Positions 24,590 to 35,443 of a DNA stretch of 64,000 bases are shown here, one piece after another. The notes beneath the pieces are model-generated. The model saw only the letters and a program-made list of their open reading frames with translations, ran no database searches and was not told the DNA's origin. Origin of the DNA: an uncultured Coriobacteriaceae bacterium (GTDB taxonomy: Bacteria > Actinomycetota > Coriobacteriia > Coriobacteriales > Atopobiaceae). The translations under genes were made by a program, and so were the position numbers. The DNA is taken from contig CACZCK010000003.1 in assembly GCA_902779675.1 (NCBI GenBank), positions 62,001 to 126,000 on the forward strand. The letters are read 5' to 3'. The stretch's first letter is position 1; each line of letters opens with the position of its first letter.

Positions 24590-26797
24590 ATGAGCAAGAC
24601 CACTGCCGGAAGTCCGGCAAAACGCGAGAGCCACAGCGCTGGCATCCCGCTTAGCGCGAGCATGATCCTGGTGACATTGGGCGTCGTCTACGGTGACATC
24701 GGCACCTCGCCGATGTACACCCTCAAGGCCATCATGAGCGGCAACGGTGGCTTGTTCACCATGTCAGCCGATGTGGTGACCGGCGCGCTTTCGCTGATCA
24801 TCTGGACAATGACTCTCATTACGACGGTCAAGTACGTGCTCATAGCCATGAAGGCTGACAACCACAACGAAGGAGGCATTTTCGCCCTCTACAGTCTGGT
24901 CAAGCACTGCGGCCGCTGGCTGATCGTCCCTGCGATGGTGGGCGGCGCGGCGCTTCTGGCCGACGGCATCCTTACGCCGGCTGTCACGGTCACATCGGCC
25001 ATCGAGGGACTGCGCACCATCGATGCGGTGCACAACGTCATTGGTGACAACCAGAGCATCGTGGTGTTCATCGTCATCGCCATCCTGTGCGGGCTCTTTG
25101 TCGTGCAGCGGGCGGGTACGTCCACCATTGGCAAGGGCTTCGGCCCCGTCATGACGTTGTGGTTCGCCTTTCTCGCAGCCACGGGCTTTGTGGGCATCCT
25201 CAACTATCCTGGCGTGCTGCGTGCGCTTAACCCCCTGCGTGGCATCGGGTTCCTCTTCAATGGGGAGCTCAACCATGCCGGCATCATGGTGCTGGGCAAC
25301 GTCTTCCTCTGCACGACTGGTGCCGAGGCGCTCTACTCTGACATGGGTCATGTCGGCAAGGCCAACATCTACGTGAGCTGGCCCTTCGTCAAGTCCGCCC
25401 TGATCATTAACTACCTCGGCCAAGGTGCCTGGATCGTGGCCAACAACTCCAGCGAGTCGCTGGCGGCCATCCCCGATCTCAACCCGTTCTTCCAGATGCT
25501 TCCAGAGAGGCTGCGCATCTTTGCCGTAGTGCTCTCCGCTTTCGCGGCCATCATTGCGAGCCAGGCGCTCATCACTGGCTCGTTCTCGATCATCTCCGAG
25601 GCCATCAGGCTTGACCTCATGCCCCACATGAAGATCAACTACCCCTCCGAGAACAAGGGTCAGCTCTACATTCCGCTGGTCAACAACATCCTGTGGGCGG
25701 GCTGCATCTTTGTCGTCCTTTTGTTCCGTAGCTCCGAGCACATGGAGGCCGCCTACGGTCTGGCCATCACCGTCACCATGTTGATGACCACTCTGCTGCT
25801 GTTTACCTATCTCTCCAAGATTCGCAAGCGCGGACCGCTGGCCTACGTGTTCCTGGTGCTGTTCATCGCCATCGAGGCCATGTTCTTCTTCTCGAGCCTG
25901 ACCAAGTTCTTCCACGGCGGCTACGTGACCGTGCTGCTGGCTTTCTCCATCTTCATGGTCATGTACGTGTGGCGTCGTGGCACGGCCGTGGAGCGCACGC
26001 AGAGCGTCTATCTTTCCGTGCGCGAGTACATCGACCAGCTCAGCCTCCTGCGCGCCGACGAGTCGATTCCCTATGTCGCCGACAACCTGGTGTTCCTCAC
26101 CAACGACTCGTCGCTCGAGAGGCTCGACCGCGACATCCTCTATTCGATTCTCAACAAGCGCCCAAAGCGTGCCCGTGCCTACTGGTTCCTCAACGTCCAG
26201 GTGACCGACGAGCCCTACACGCACGAGTTCTCCGTGAACGACTTTGGCACCGACTTCGTGTTTAAGGTGCAGCTGCGCCTGGGCTTCCGCGTCAATCAGC
26301 GCGTCAACGAGTACCTCTATCAGATCGTGCAGACCATGGTCGACCAGGGACGTATGGCGCCCCAGCAGCATCGCTACTCCATCTATCGCACGCCCAGCAG
26401 CGTCGGCGACTTCAAGTTCTGCATCATCCGCAAGGTGCCCTCCGCCGCCAACGACATCCCCGAGGGTGACCGCAACGTGATTCTGGCCAAGTACGCCATC
26501 CGCAGTGTCTGTGGTTCGCCGGCGCAGTGGTACGGCCTCGAGAACTCGTCTCTGATGTTCGAGTACGTCCCCCTGTTCGCGCGCAACAAGCGCCAGCACA
26601 AGCTCGCCTATGTCGAGCTGCCCGCCGACGTCGCCGAGCGTAATATGCACGTCGAGAAGTCGATCGAGGACGACGACATCTTCTCGGAGAACATGCGCGA
26701 GGCGCATGCGTTCGAGGAGGCTGCAGTGCAATCAGAGGTCATCGGAGGCCATACGGCCAGCTTCAGGCCTGTCATCGTGTCGGAGGACGATGAGTAG
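24590..26797 (+). CDS. kup: Kup potassium uptake permease
   Basis: A 735-residue KUP/HAK/KT family transporter that takes up potassium with protons. The N-terminal signature LGVVYGDIGTSPMYTLK is at about residues 27-43, twelve membrane segments follow up to about residue 460, and a cytoplasmic tail of some 270 residues ends the protein, longer than in many bacterial members. The ATG at 24590 follows TTGGAGCG; a frame open from 24497 is unlikely to be translated. It faces the KdpDE-like genes and has the 11-bp array in its promoter region, so its expression is probably potassium-regulated. A strong hairpin follows. Confidence 0.95.
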   Translation: MSKTTAGSPAKRESHSAGIPLSASMILVTLGVVYGDIGTSPMYTLKAIMSGNGGLFTMSADVVTGALSLIIWTMTLITTVKYVLIAMKADNHNEGGIFALYSLVKHCGRWLIVPAMVGGAALLADGILTPAVTVTSAIEGLRTIDAVHNVIGDNQSIVVFIVIAILCGLFVVQRAGTSTIGKGFGPVMTLWFAFLAATGFVGILNYPGVLRALNPLRGIGFLFNGELNHAGIMVLGNVFLCTTGAEALYSDMGHVGKANIYVSWPFVKSALIINYLGQGAWIVANNSSESLAAIPDLNPFFQMLPERLRIFAVVLSAFAAIIASQALITGSFSIISEAIRLDLMPHMKINYPSENKGQLYIPLVNNILWAGCIFVVLLFRSSEHMEAAYGLAITVTMLMTTLLLFTYLSKIRKRGPLAYVFLVLFIAIEAMFFFSSLTKFFHGGYVTVLLAFSIFMVMYVWRRGTAVERTQSVYLSVREYIDQLSLLRADESIPYVADNLVFLTNDSSLERLDRDILYSILNKRPKRARAYWFLNVQVTDEPYTHEFSVNDFGTDFVFKVQLRLGFRVNQRVNEYLYQIVQTMVDQGRMAPQQHRYSIYRTPSSVGDFKFCIIRKVPSAANDIPEGDRNVILAKYAIRSVCGSPAQWYGLENSSLMFEYVPLFARNKRQHKLAYVELPADVAERNMHVEKSIEDDDIFSENMREAHAFEEAAVQSEVIGGHTASFRPVIVSEDDE

Positions 26798-26821
26798 GCC
26801 AAAAGAGCTCTAAGATGCCTG

Positions 26822-26859
26822 AGAGGGGCTCCAGCGACACATGACGCTGGAGCCCCTCT
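26822..26859 (+). terminator. Terminator of kup
   Basis: A 15-bp perfect stem (26822-26836 with 26845-26859) around an eight-base loop begins 25 bases after the kup stop. No T-run follows, but stem strength is high. Confidence 0.75.
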
Positions 26860-27054
26860 GCCATTGCCATAGAGAGGAAGGCCTATTCTGCCAACACATG
26901 GGTTGTAGGTGTATTGGGCGAGTGGGGGAGGCCTAGAGGCACCTACAACCCGAGTTGTAGGTGGAATGAGACGTCCGAGGGCCGGGGAACCACCTAGACC
27001 CTGATTGGCAGGTTGACTTGTGACGTGGCGGGTGGGACCAATTCCACCACATAC
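26860..27054. repeat. Intergenic region with three copies of GTTGTAGGTG
   Basis: No gene is seen between the kup and rpsT terminators. GTTGTAGGTG occurs at 26902-26911 and 26954-26963 and inverted at 26940-26949. Copies two and three form a perfect 10-bp hairpin with loop CCGA; copy one with copy two forms an alternative hairpin (12 bp, 26900-26911 with 26940-26951). This is the geometry of a two-state RNA or of a multi-site operator. Confidence 0.55.
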
Positions 27055-27094
27055 AGAAAAGGCGAGGGTCCGAGCAGCACCTCGGACCCTCGCC
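27055..27094 (-). terminator. Terminator of rpsT
   Basis: Read on the - strand, a 14-bp stem (27081-27094 with 27061-27074, loop of six) is followed by TTTTCTG. It lies 26 bases after the rpsT stop and is a standard intrinsic terminator. Confidence 0.85.
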
Positions 27095-27120
27095 GTTCAC
27101 TCGATGTTGCAGGCAAGAAG

Positions 27121-27384
27121 CTACTTGATGGTGTTAACGAGCTTCTGGACGCCGCTCTTGCGCTTGGCAGCCTGGTTCTTGTGGATGACACCCTTGGTGA
27201 CAGCCTTGTCGAGCTTGCGGCAGGCAGCGTTGGCAGCGGTCTGCGCGGCCTCGGCGTCGCCGGCCTCCACGGCAGCGCGGACCTTCTTGACGTAGGTCTT
27301 GAGCTCCGAGCGGATTGCCTTGTTGCGCATGCGGGCCTTCTCGGCGGTCTTGATGCGCTTCTTCTGAGACTTGATGTTTGCCAC
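27121..27384 (-). CDS. rpsT: 30S ribosomal protein S20
   Basis: An 87-residue, lysine- and arginine-rich S20 that binds 16S rRNA early in 30S assembly. The sequence starts MANIKSQKKRIKTAEKARMRN and ends in a typical KRKSGVQKLVN. The GTG at 27384 is the right start; longer upstream extensions have no S20 similarity. It is transcribed opposite to lepA, which is the common arrangement, and has its own terminator. Confidence 0.96.
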   Translation of the reverse strand: MANIKSQKKRIKTAEKARMRNKAIRSELKTYVKKVRAAVEAGDAEAAQTAANAACRKLDKAVTKGVIHKNQAAKRKSGVQKLVNTIK

Positions 27385-27494
27385 GGTACGTTCCCTTTCG
27401 ATCTTATCGAGTGAGGCCTCTGATGCGTTGAGACACGGTGAGGTCAACTTCACGACTATAGCACGCCATGAGCTCTTGCGCTATCATTTCTCGC

Positions 27495-29302
<1,808 letters not shown>

Positions 29303-29306
<4 letters not shown>

Positions 29307-30394
29307 GCGGCATACTGAAGCCAGCATCCTGTGACAACATCCTGGGCAGCTCCAGCGAATCGACCGGCCTCGCCCCCGTGGTGAGGCCTTTTGCGCGAGA
29401 GGGCTCCCTTGCGGAGCGCCTGCGAGCGACGCCCCTGCTCATGGCGCCCATGGCGGGTGTCAGTGACGCGGCGTACCGCATGATGGCGCGCTGTGGTGGA
29501 GCGGCGCTTGCCTACAGCGAGATGGTCTCGGTGGCAGGCCTGCATTACGGAGGTGCCAAGACCTGGGAGCTCGTGGTGCCACACGATCCCGAGCCCGACA
29601 TTGCCGTGCAGCTCTTTGGGTCGGGTCCCGAGCAGTTCCGCGAGGCAGTGACGCTCGTCTGCGACCGCCTGGGAGCGCAGCTTGCCCTCATCGACATCAA
29701 CATGGCCTGCCCGGTACCAAAGGTCACACGCAAGGGCGAAGGCTCGGCGCTGCTTGATGACCCACAACGCGCTGCAGCCATCGTGCGGGCGTGCGTCGCA
29801 GAGAGCTGCGTACCCGTCACGGTCAAGATCCGTCGGGCGCGCAGGACCGGTGACGTTGAGGTTGCACCGGCGTTTGCGCGCGCCATGGAGGACGCAGGGG
29901 CAGCGGCGGTGGCCGTTCACGGGCGCACAGCCAGTCAGTTGTACCGTGGCGAGGCCGACTGGGGTGTGATTGACCGCGTCGCCCAGGCGGTCTCGGTGCC
30001 CGTCATCGGCACTGGTGACGTGCGTACGGCAGAGGACGCCGCACGCATGCTGCGCGAGACAGGTGCCACCGCGGTCATGGTGGCGCGCGGCACCTATGGC
30101 AACCCCTGGATCTTTGATGACGCGCAACGCATTCTGGCGGGGGAGGAGAGGCACCTGCATGACACCAGCCAGCGCCTTGCCGCGTTTGCATGCCATGTGC
30201 GGCTCCTGGAGGCCACGGGGGCCCATCTCGCACGGGCACGTAGTCTGGCGGGATGGTACCTTCGTGGCATGCCCAATGCGGCCCAGTGGCGCGATCGCGC
30301 CATGCAGTGCCGTGGGGTCGAGGACTACCTGAGCCTTGTTGAGGCTGTGGTTGAAGCTTCAAAGTCTCATGTTCAAGTAGAGGTAGAGACTTAG
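29303..30394 (+). CDS. dusB: tRNA-dihydrouridine synthase
   Basis: A 363-residue FMN enzyme reducing uridines in tRNA D-loops. It shows the N-terminal [12 protein letters not shown] motif near residue 51, the catalytic cysteine in NMACPVPKV near 137, and [15 protein letters not shown] near 212. Compared with other Dus proteins it has a longer N-terminal lead of about 40 residues before the barrel. The ATG overlaps the lepA TGA by four bases. The DusB subgroup is chosen for the low-GC/high-GC Gram-positive pattern; another Dus subgroup cannot be excluded. Confidence 0.9.
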
Positions 30395-30395
30395 T

Positions 30396-31652
30396 ATGGC
30401 AAAGGTCTGCGGCATATACGAGGCACTCTGGCTTGCGCGGCTCCACCTGTCGTCGGCCCACGCGCTCTACCTGCACCTACCCTTCTGCGTGCGCAAATGC
30501 GCTTATTGCGACTTCGCCTCATGGGAGACGCCGGCAGGAGACCCCCTGATGGCAGCGTATGCCGACTCGCTTGGCAGGTTGACGGCGCAGGCGGCCGACG
30601 TAGGCCTGCTCGACGGCTGCAAGACGGCCTATGTGGGCGGTGGGACACCGTCGCTTGCGGGCGAGGGACTTGTGCGCCTGGTATCGGACATCCGACTTCG
30701 CGCGCCGTCGCTCGATGAACTGACCTGCGAGGCCAACCCCGATTCGCTGACGGACAAGCTTTTGGGAAGCCTGCGGGAGGTCGGCTGCACGAGGCTGTCA
30801 ATTGGCGTCCAGAGCCTGTCTGATGCCGAGCTGGTCGAGCTTGGGCGCATACACACGGCAAAACGGGCCAACGAGCTCCTGCGGGCCGCTGTCGAGACGG
30901 GCATCGATGTGTCCTGCGACCTCATGTGCGCCACGCCGCGGCAGACCGACGCCAGCTGGCGACGCTCCGTTGAGGGGGTCTGCGAGGTGGGCGTCGGCCA
31001 CGTGAGCGTCTATCCGCTGCAGATTGAGGAAGACACCCCGCTGGGTCGGATCGTGGGAGACGACGAGCCTGCCTGGAACGACCCGGAAGTGCAGGCTCGG
31101 CGCATGGAGCAGGCGCACGAGCTGCTGTCGGCGCAGGGACTCGTGCGCTATGAAGTGGCGAGCTATGCGCGTCCGGGCAAGGAATGCCTCCACAATCAGG
31201 CCTACTGGACGGCGGTGCCCTATCTGGGGCTCGGGACGCGTGCGTGCTCGATGCTGACCCGCGAGGCCTACGAGCGGCTTAGGACCGTGTCACCTCGGCT
31301 TCCCCAAGCTGACGAGGACGCAAGCCGCATTCGCCTGACCTGCATCGATGGTGTGCGGGCCATTGCCGGCGCACAAGGGCTCGCCGACCTGCGCTATGAC
31401 GTCGAGCAACTCGACGAGCGGCGGGCTGCGGCAGAGGATCTTATGCTCGCCATGCGCATGGTGCGCGGCGCTGGTCCGGGGCTCGTGGAGCACGCCCGTG
31501 CGGTCATTGGCGCCACGCGCGTGGACGAGGCGCTGTCGTGGTGCCAACAGCAGGGTCTTGCGGAGCCAGCGGGTGGTTCATGGGTGCCAACCGTGCAAGG
31601 CTGGCTTCTGGGCAACAGGCTGTATGGCCGGATGTGGGAACTCGCCGAATAG
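30396..31652 (+). CDS. hemW: HemW, radical SAM heme chaperone
   Basis: A 418-residue radical SAM protein of the HemN/HemW family. The cluster motif CVRKCAYCDF is at about residues 33-42 and the GGGTPSL SAM-binding motif at about 85. HemW members bind heme and are not coproporphyrinogen dehydrogenases; the HemN-specific extra N-terminal motif is not seen, so HemW is the better call. About 22 residues lie in front of the normal start of homology, and a later start is possible. Gene order after lepA is conserved in many Gram-positive genomes. Confidence 0.88.
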   Translation: MAKVCGIYEALWLARLHLSSAHALYLHLPFCVRKCAYCDFASWETPAGDPLMAAYADSLGRLTAQAADVGLLDGCKTAYVGGGTPSLAGEGLVRLVSDIRLRAPSLDELTCEANPDSLTDKLLGSLREVGCTRLSIGVQSLSDAELVELGRIHTAKRANELLRAAVETGIDVSCDLMCATPRQTDASWRRSVEGVCEVGVGHVSVYPLQIEEDTPLGRIVGDDEPAWNDPEVQARRMEQAHELLSAQGLVRYEVASYARPGKECLHNQAYWTAVPYLGLGTRACSMLTREAYERLRTVSPRLPQADEDASRIRLTCIDGVRAIAGAQGLADLRYDVEQLDERRAAAEDLMLAMRMVRGAGPGLVEHARAVIGATRVDEALSWCQQQGLAEPAGGSWVPTVQGWLLGNRLYGRMWELAE

Positions 31653-31817
31653 GGATCATGCAGCCTTTCGGACGGTTGTCGTCCGGCACGTTCCTTTCGA
31701 TTCCGGCCGCAATACTTGAAGATTCATGGCACGCTGATTCGAACTCGGCTCCGATGGGTACAATTTCGGCCGTATTTCTGTCGGGGCCCTGGCCCCCTGG
31801 CACGAAAGCAGTCATCA

Positions 31818-32951
31818 ATGGCCGCAATGAACGAAAAGGACTACTACGCCATCCTGGGCGTCGAGAAGGACGCCACCGGCGAGCAGATACGCAAGGCCTT
31901 CCAGCAGAAGGCTCGCAAGCTCCACCCCGATGTCAACAAGGAGCCGGACGCCGAGGAGCGCTTCAAGGAGGTCTCCGAGGCCTACGCCGTGCTCTCAGAC
32001 GACGCCAAGCGCCAGCGCTACGACGCCATGCGCTCTGGTTCGCCCTTCGGCGGTGCCGCCGGCGGCTACGCGAGCCCTGCGGGTACCGCAGGTGGCTCCT
32101 ACACCGGCGACCCCTTTGACTGGGGCTTCCCCTTCGGCGGCTCCTACACCAGCCGACGCACCACCCGCTCTCGCTCGTACAATCCCAAGGCAGGTGCCGA
32201 CATCGTCTTCGAGGTCACGCTCGACGACGAGACGGCCGCTGCGGGCACGCGCCGCGGCGTCTCGTTCCAGCGCTATGCCACCTGTGACGCCTGCCATGGG
32301 CATGGCTCGGTTGAGCACACCCATGCCGTCACCTGCCCCACCTGCGGCGGCTCAGGGCGCATGACCGTCGATCTCGCCAGCCTCTTTGGCTTCGGCGTGG
32401 TCGAGATGACCTGCCCGGAGTGCGAGGGCACCGGCAGAGTGGTCGAGGACCCCTGCACGAGCTGCGGCGGGTCGGGACGCGTGCTCACCGCAAGCGAGGT
32501 GGTGGTGGACATTCCTGCCAACACCCACGACGGCGATACGATTCGCGTTGAGGGCATGGGCAACGCCGGCACCAACGGCGAGTCGTCGGGAGACTTCGTC
32601 TGCCGGGTGCTGCTCCCATCCGAGCGGGTGACAGCTCGCCAGGCCACCGGCCTGGGCATCATCGGGTTCTCGTTACCCTTCATCGTCTTGGGCCTCGTCA
32701 GCGAAAGTTGGCGGTTCAACATGGTGATGGGCTGCCTGATGGTTGCGTTTGGCGCCGCCCAGCTGCTCGCCGATGGCGTGAGCGGCAACGCCCGTTGGCT
32801 GCGCAATGCGGCCAAAGCCGTGGGTTCGGGTGCGGTCAGGGCCGTCGTGCTCGTTCTGCTCATGCTGGCGTTGGTTTCGATTGGCCCCTGGTTGGGTCTG
32901 CTTTTGCCGCTGTTTCTGCTGCTGTCACTGTTCGGAAGGCGTCTGCAGTAG
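31818..32951 (+). CDS. Membrane-anchored DnaJ-like co-chaperone
   Basis: A 377-residue J-domain protein with an unusual end. Residues about 4-70 are a J-domain with HPD in KLHPDVNK. A glycine/serine-rich linker follows, then four CxxCxGxG zinc repeats (CDACHGHG, CPTCGGSG, CPECEGTG, CTSCGGSG). The client-binding domain is cut to a short strand segment (VVVDIPANTHDGDTIRVEGMG), and the last 110 residues carry three hydrophobic segments, including a long LVLLMLALVSIGPWLGLLLP. The protein should present its J-domain at the membrane. A second ATG at 31827 could also be the start. A normal DnaJ follows 51 bases downstream. Confidence 0.85.
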   Translation: MAAMNEKDYYAILGVEKDATGEQIRKAFQQKARKLHPDVNKEPDAEERFKEVSEAYAVLSDDAKRQRYDAMRSGSPFGGAAGGYASPAGTAGGSYTGDPFDWGFPFGGSYTSRRTTRSRSYNPKAGADIVFEVTLDDETAAAGTRRGVSFQRYATCDACHGHGSVEHTHAVTCPTCGGSGRMTVDLASLFGFGVVEMTCPECEGTGRVVEDPCTSCGGSGRVLTASEVVVDIPANTHDGDTIRVEGMGNAGTNGESSGDFVCRVLLPSERVTARQATGLGIIGFSLPFIVLGLVSESWRFNMVMGCLMVAFGAAQLLADGVSGNARWLRNAAKAVGSGAVRAVVLVLLMLALVSIGPWLGLLLPLFLLLSLFGRRLQ

Positions 32952-33002
32952 GCGTCAAGCCCAACGCAGCGTCAGAGGGGTCATGTTCGGAGGTCTTTGA
33001 GC

Positions 33003-34088
33003 GTGGATCAGAAGAGGGACTACTACGAGGTGCTCGGTGTCGATCGCGATGCAGACGCACGTACTATCAAGCGCGCCTTTCTCAAGAGGGCTCGCAAGCT
33101 GCATCCCGACGTCAACAAACAGGCGGGTGCCGAGGAGCAGTTCAAGGAGGTCAACGAGGCCTACTCCGTGCTCTCCGACGAACGCAAGCGTGCCAATTAC
33201 GACCGCTACGGCGACCCCAATGGCCCCGGCGGCTTCGGTGGCGACTACGTCGACATGTCCGACATCTTTGGCGGCGGCTTCGGTGACATCTTTGACACGT
33301 TCTTCGGCGGTGGCCGCAGTGCAGGCGCCACCCAGCAGCGTATGCGCGGCCGCGACATGGGTATCTCGCTGCGCATAACGCTCGAGGAGGCCGCGGCTGG
33401 CTGCACCAAGACCATCTCGTACGACCGCCTGGCGCCGTGCGAGGACTGCAATGGCACAGGCGTGGCTGAGGGTGGCCACGAGACGACCTGCTCGCGCTGC
33501 AATGGCACTGGACGCGTCGTTGAGGTCCAGAGAACCATCTTCGGCCAGATGCAGTCTCAGAGCACCTGCCCGGCCTGCGGTGGCGTGGGCAAAGTTGTCG
33601 ACAAGCCCTGCGAGACCTGCGACGGTCAGGGGCGCGCGCCCGAGCGCGAGACCGTTGAGCTGCAGATTCCTGCCGGCATCCATTCCGGCCAGTCGGTGCG
33701 CGTGGAGGGCAAGGGCGAGGCTGGCATCCGCGGCGATCGCTCCGGCGACCTCGTTGCCCGCATCGACATCGCGCCACACGAGCGTTACGAGCGCCAGGGT
33801 GACGACCTCTTCTGTCGCGTGGACATCGACGCCTTCGAAGCCATGCTTGGCACCACAGTGACCATCCCGGGCATCATGGCCGACGAGCAGGTCGAGGTTC
33901 CCATCCCCACGGGCTGCCAGTACGGGCAGCAGGTGCGTGTGGAGGGCATGGGCATGCCGCGTATGGGCTCTGGCGCACGTGGCAGCGTTATTGCCGTGGT
34001 CGACGTGCACATCCCCGATGACCTCACCAAAGCCGAGCGGCTGCGCCTCCAGGAGATGCTCGAGATGCGCCAGGAGCGCGGGGCATGA
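33003..34088 (+). CDS. dnaJ: Chaperone protein DnaJ
   Basis: A 361-residue class A DnaJ that delivers clients to DnaK and stimulates its ATPase. J-domain with HPD near residue 34, a Gly/Phe-rich stretch (DIFGGGFGDIFDTFFGGG), four zinc repeats (CEDCNGTG, CSRCNGTG, CPACGGVG, CETCDGQG), two beta-sandwich client domains and a dimerising tail. The GTG at 33003 fits GGAGG at 32989-32993 better than the TTG at 32997. dnaK, grpE and hrcA are not in the window, so this copy is separate from a dnaK operon. It overlaps mtaB by four bases. Confidence 0.95.
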   Translation: MDQKRDYYEVLGVDRDADARTIKRAFLKRARKLHPDVNKQAGAEEQFKEVNEAYSVLSDERKRANYDRYGDPNGPGGFGGDYVDMSDIFGGGFGDIFDTFFGGGRSAGATQQRMRGRDMGISLRITLEEAAAGCTKTISYDRLAPCEDCNGTGVAEGGHETTCSRCNGTGRVVEVQRTIFGQMQSQSTCPACGGVGKVVDKPCETCDGQGRAPERETVELQIPAGIHSGQSVRVEGKGEAGIRGDRSGDLVARIDIAPHERYERQGDDLFCRVDIDAFEAMLGTTVTIPGIMADEQVEVPIPTGCQYGQQVRVEGMGMPRMGSGARGSVIAVVDVHIPDDLTKAERLRLQEMLEMRQERGA

Positions 34089-35371
34089 GTCTCGGCGCCA
34101 GCCGACGCGTGGCGCTCGTCAACCTCGGATGTCGCGTGAACCGCGTGGAGATCGATGCGATGGCCCTCTCCCTCCAGGAGCGGGGCTGCCAGATCGTTGG
34201 CGAACGCGAGGCCGACGTCATTGTGGTCAACACCTGTGCCGTCACCGGAGAGGCGCAGGCCAAGACGCGCAAGGCGGTGCGACATGCCGCGCACCAGCCC
34301 AAGGGCCCCGTGGTCGTGGCCACGGGATGCGTCGCGAGCCTGTTCTCCGACGAGCTTTCCGCCATATCGCCGCAGGTGGTGGTCGAGGCTGACAAGCGAC
34401 AGGTTGCGAGCCGCGTGCTCGAAGCGCTCGAGAGCCGTGAGGCGGTAGTGGCTGACGACGAGCAGAACACCGTCAAACGCGCGCGCACGACCCCAACGGG
34501 GCGCACGCGGCCGGGCATCAAGGTGCAGGACGGCTGCGACAACCGCTGCACCTTCTGCATCGTGTGGAAGGCCCGCGGGCACTCTCGCTCGGTGGACGAG
34601 CGGCAGGTCTTGGCCGAGGTGCGCGCCGCCCAGGCTCGCGGTGCCCACGAGGTGGTGCTCACGGGCATCAACCTTGGCAACTATCGCCTGAGCGACCCGG
34701 ACGGCCGTGATCGAGGGCTTCCCGGGCTGCTGGAGCTGCTGCTCGCTGAGACCGACGTGGAGCGCATTCGCCTCTCGTCGATCGAGCCGCCCGACGTGAC
34801 CGAACGTCTGCTGGCGACCATGGCCGACGCTGGAGAGCGCGTTGCTCCCTTCCTGCACGTCTGCCTGCAGTCGGGTTGCGACAGGACGCTGCGCGAGATG
34901 GGCCGCGTGTACGATACGGCCGCATTTGCGCAGATAGTTGCCGTGGCTAGGCAAGCTCTGCCCGATCTCTCTCTGGGAACCGACCTCATCGTGGGGTTTC
35001 CCGGCGAGACGGACGCCGACTTTGTGCGATCGCTTTCCTTCTGCGAGCAGATGGCCTTCTCGAGGATGCACGTGTTCCGCTACTCGAGGCGCCCAGGCAC
35101 GCCTGCAGCGGACCGTCCCGACCAGACGCCCGCATCGGTGGCCCAGACACGCAGCGAACGCATGCTGGAGCTGGCCGCACGCATGCGACGCGAGCAGGCG
35201 CTGCTGCGCGTGGGCAAGGAGGAGCTGGTGGTGGTGCAGTATCCCGACGGACGCGGCGTGACCGGCGGCCTCTTTGACGCACTGGTGGGGGAGGGCCATC
35301 CCCTCGACTCGCTTGTGCGGGCCACGGTGCGGGGCGTGCTTCCCGACGCGACGCTGGACGCTCGCGGATAG
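34085..35371 (+). CDS. mtaB: tRNA t6A37 methylthiotransferase MtaB
   Basis: A 428-residue radical SAM methylthiotransferase that converts t6A37 to ms2t6A in tRNA. The N-terminal UPF0004 domain has the three auxiliary-cluster cysteines in NLGCRVN, NTCAVT and TGCVAS; the radical SAM motif CDNRCTFC is near residue 153; a TRAM-like C-terminus closes it. The CxVWKARG form following the cluster motif and the R at LGCRVNRVE separate MtaB from MiaB and RimO, both also present in this window. Position after dnaJ is conserved in Gram-positive genomes. Confidence 0.9.
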   Translation: MSLGASRRVALVNLGCRVNRVEIDAMALSLQERGCQIVGEREADVIVVNTCAVTGEAQAKTRKAVRHAAHQPKGPVVVATGCVASLFSDELSAISPQVVVEADKRQVASRVLEALESREAVVADDEQNTVKRARTTPTGRTRPGIKVQDGCDNRCTFCIVWKARGHSRSVDERQVLAEVRAAQARGAHEVVLTGINLGNYRLSDPDGRDRGLPGLLELLLAETDVERIRLSSIEPPDVTERLLATMADAGERVAPFLHVCLQSGCDRTLREMGRVYDTAAFAQIVAVARQALPDLSLGTDLIVGFPGETDADFVRSLSFCEQMAFSRMHVFRYSRRPGTPAADRPDQTPASVAQTRSERMLELAARMRREQALLRVGKEELVVVQYPDGRGVTGGLFDALVGEGHPLDSLVRATVRGVLPDATLDARG

Positions 35372-35443
35372 CCAGCCGTCACGCCTCGGGCGCCATTGGT
35401 CTATCATCAGGACGACGACCACTCAAACGCCCGTGGGAGGCCT

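Noticed and set aside
31653-31817. CIRCE or HAIR heat-shock operator before the DnaJ pair
   Set aside because: Neither the CIRCE inverted repeat nor a CTTGAGT-type inverted repeat is present; CTTGAAG alone has no partner. TACAAT at 31759 may be a -10 but has no good -35.
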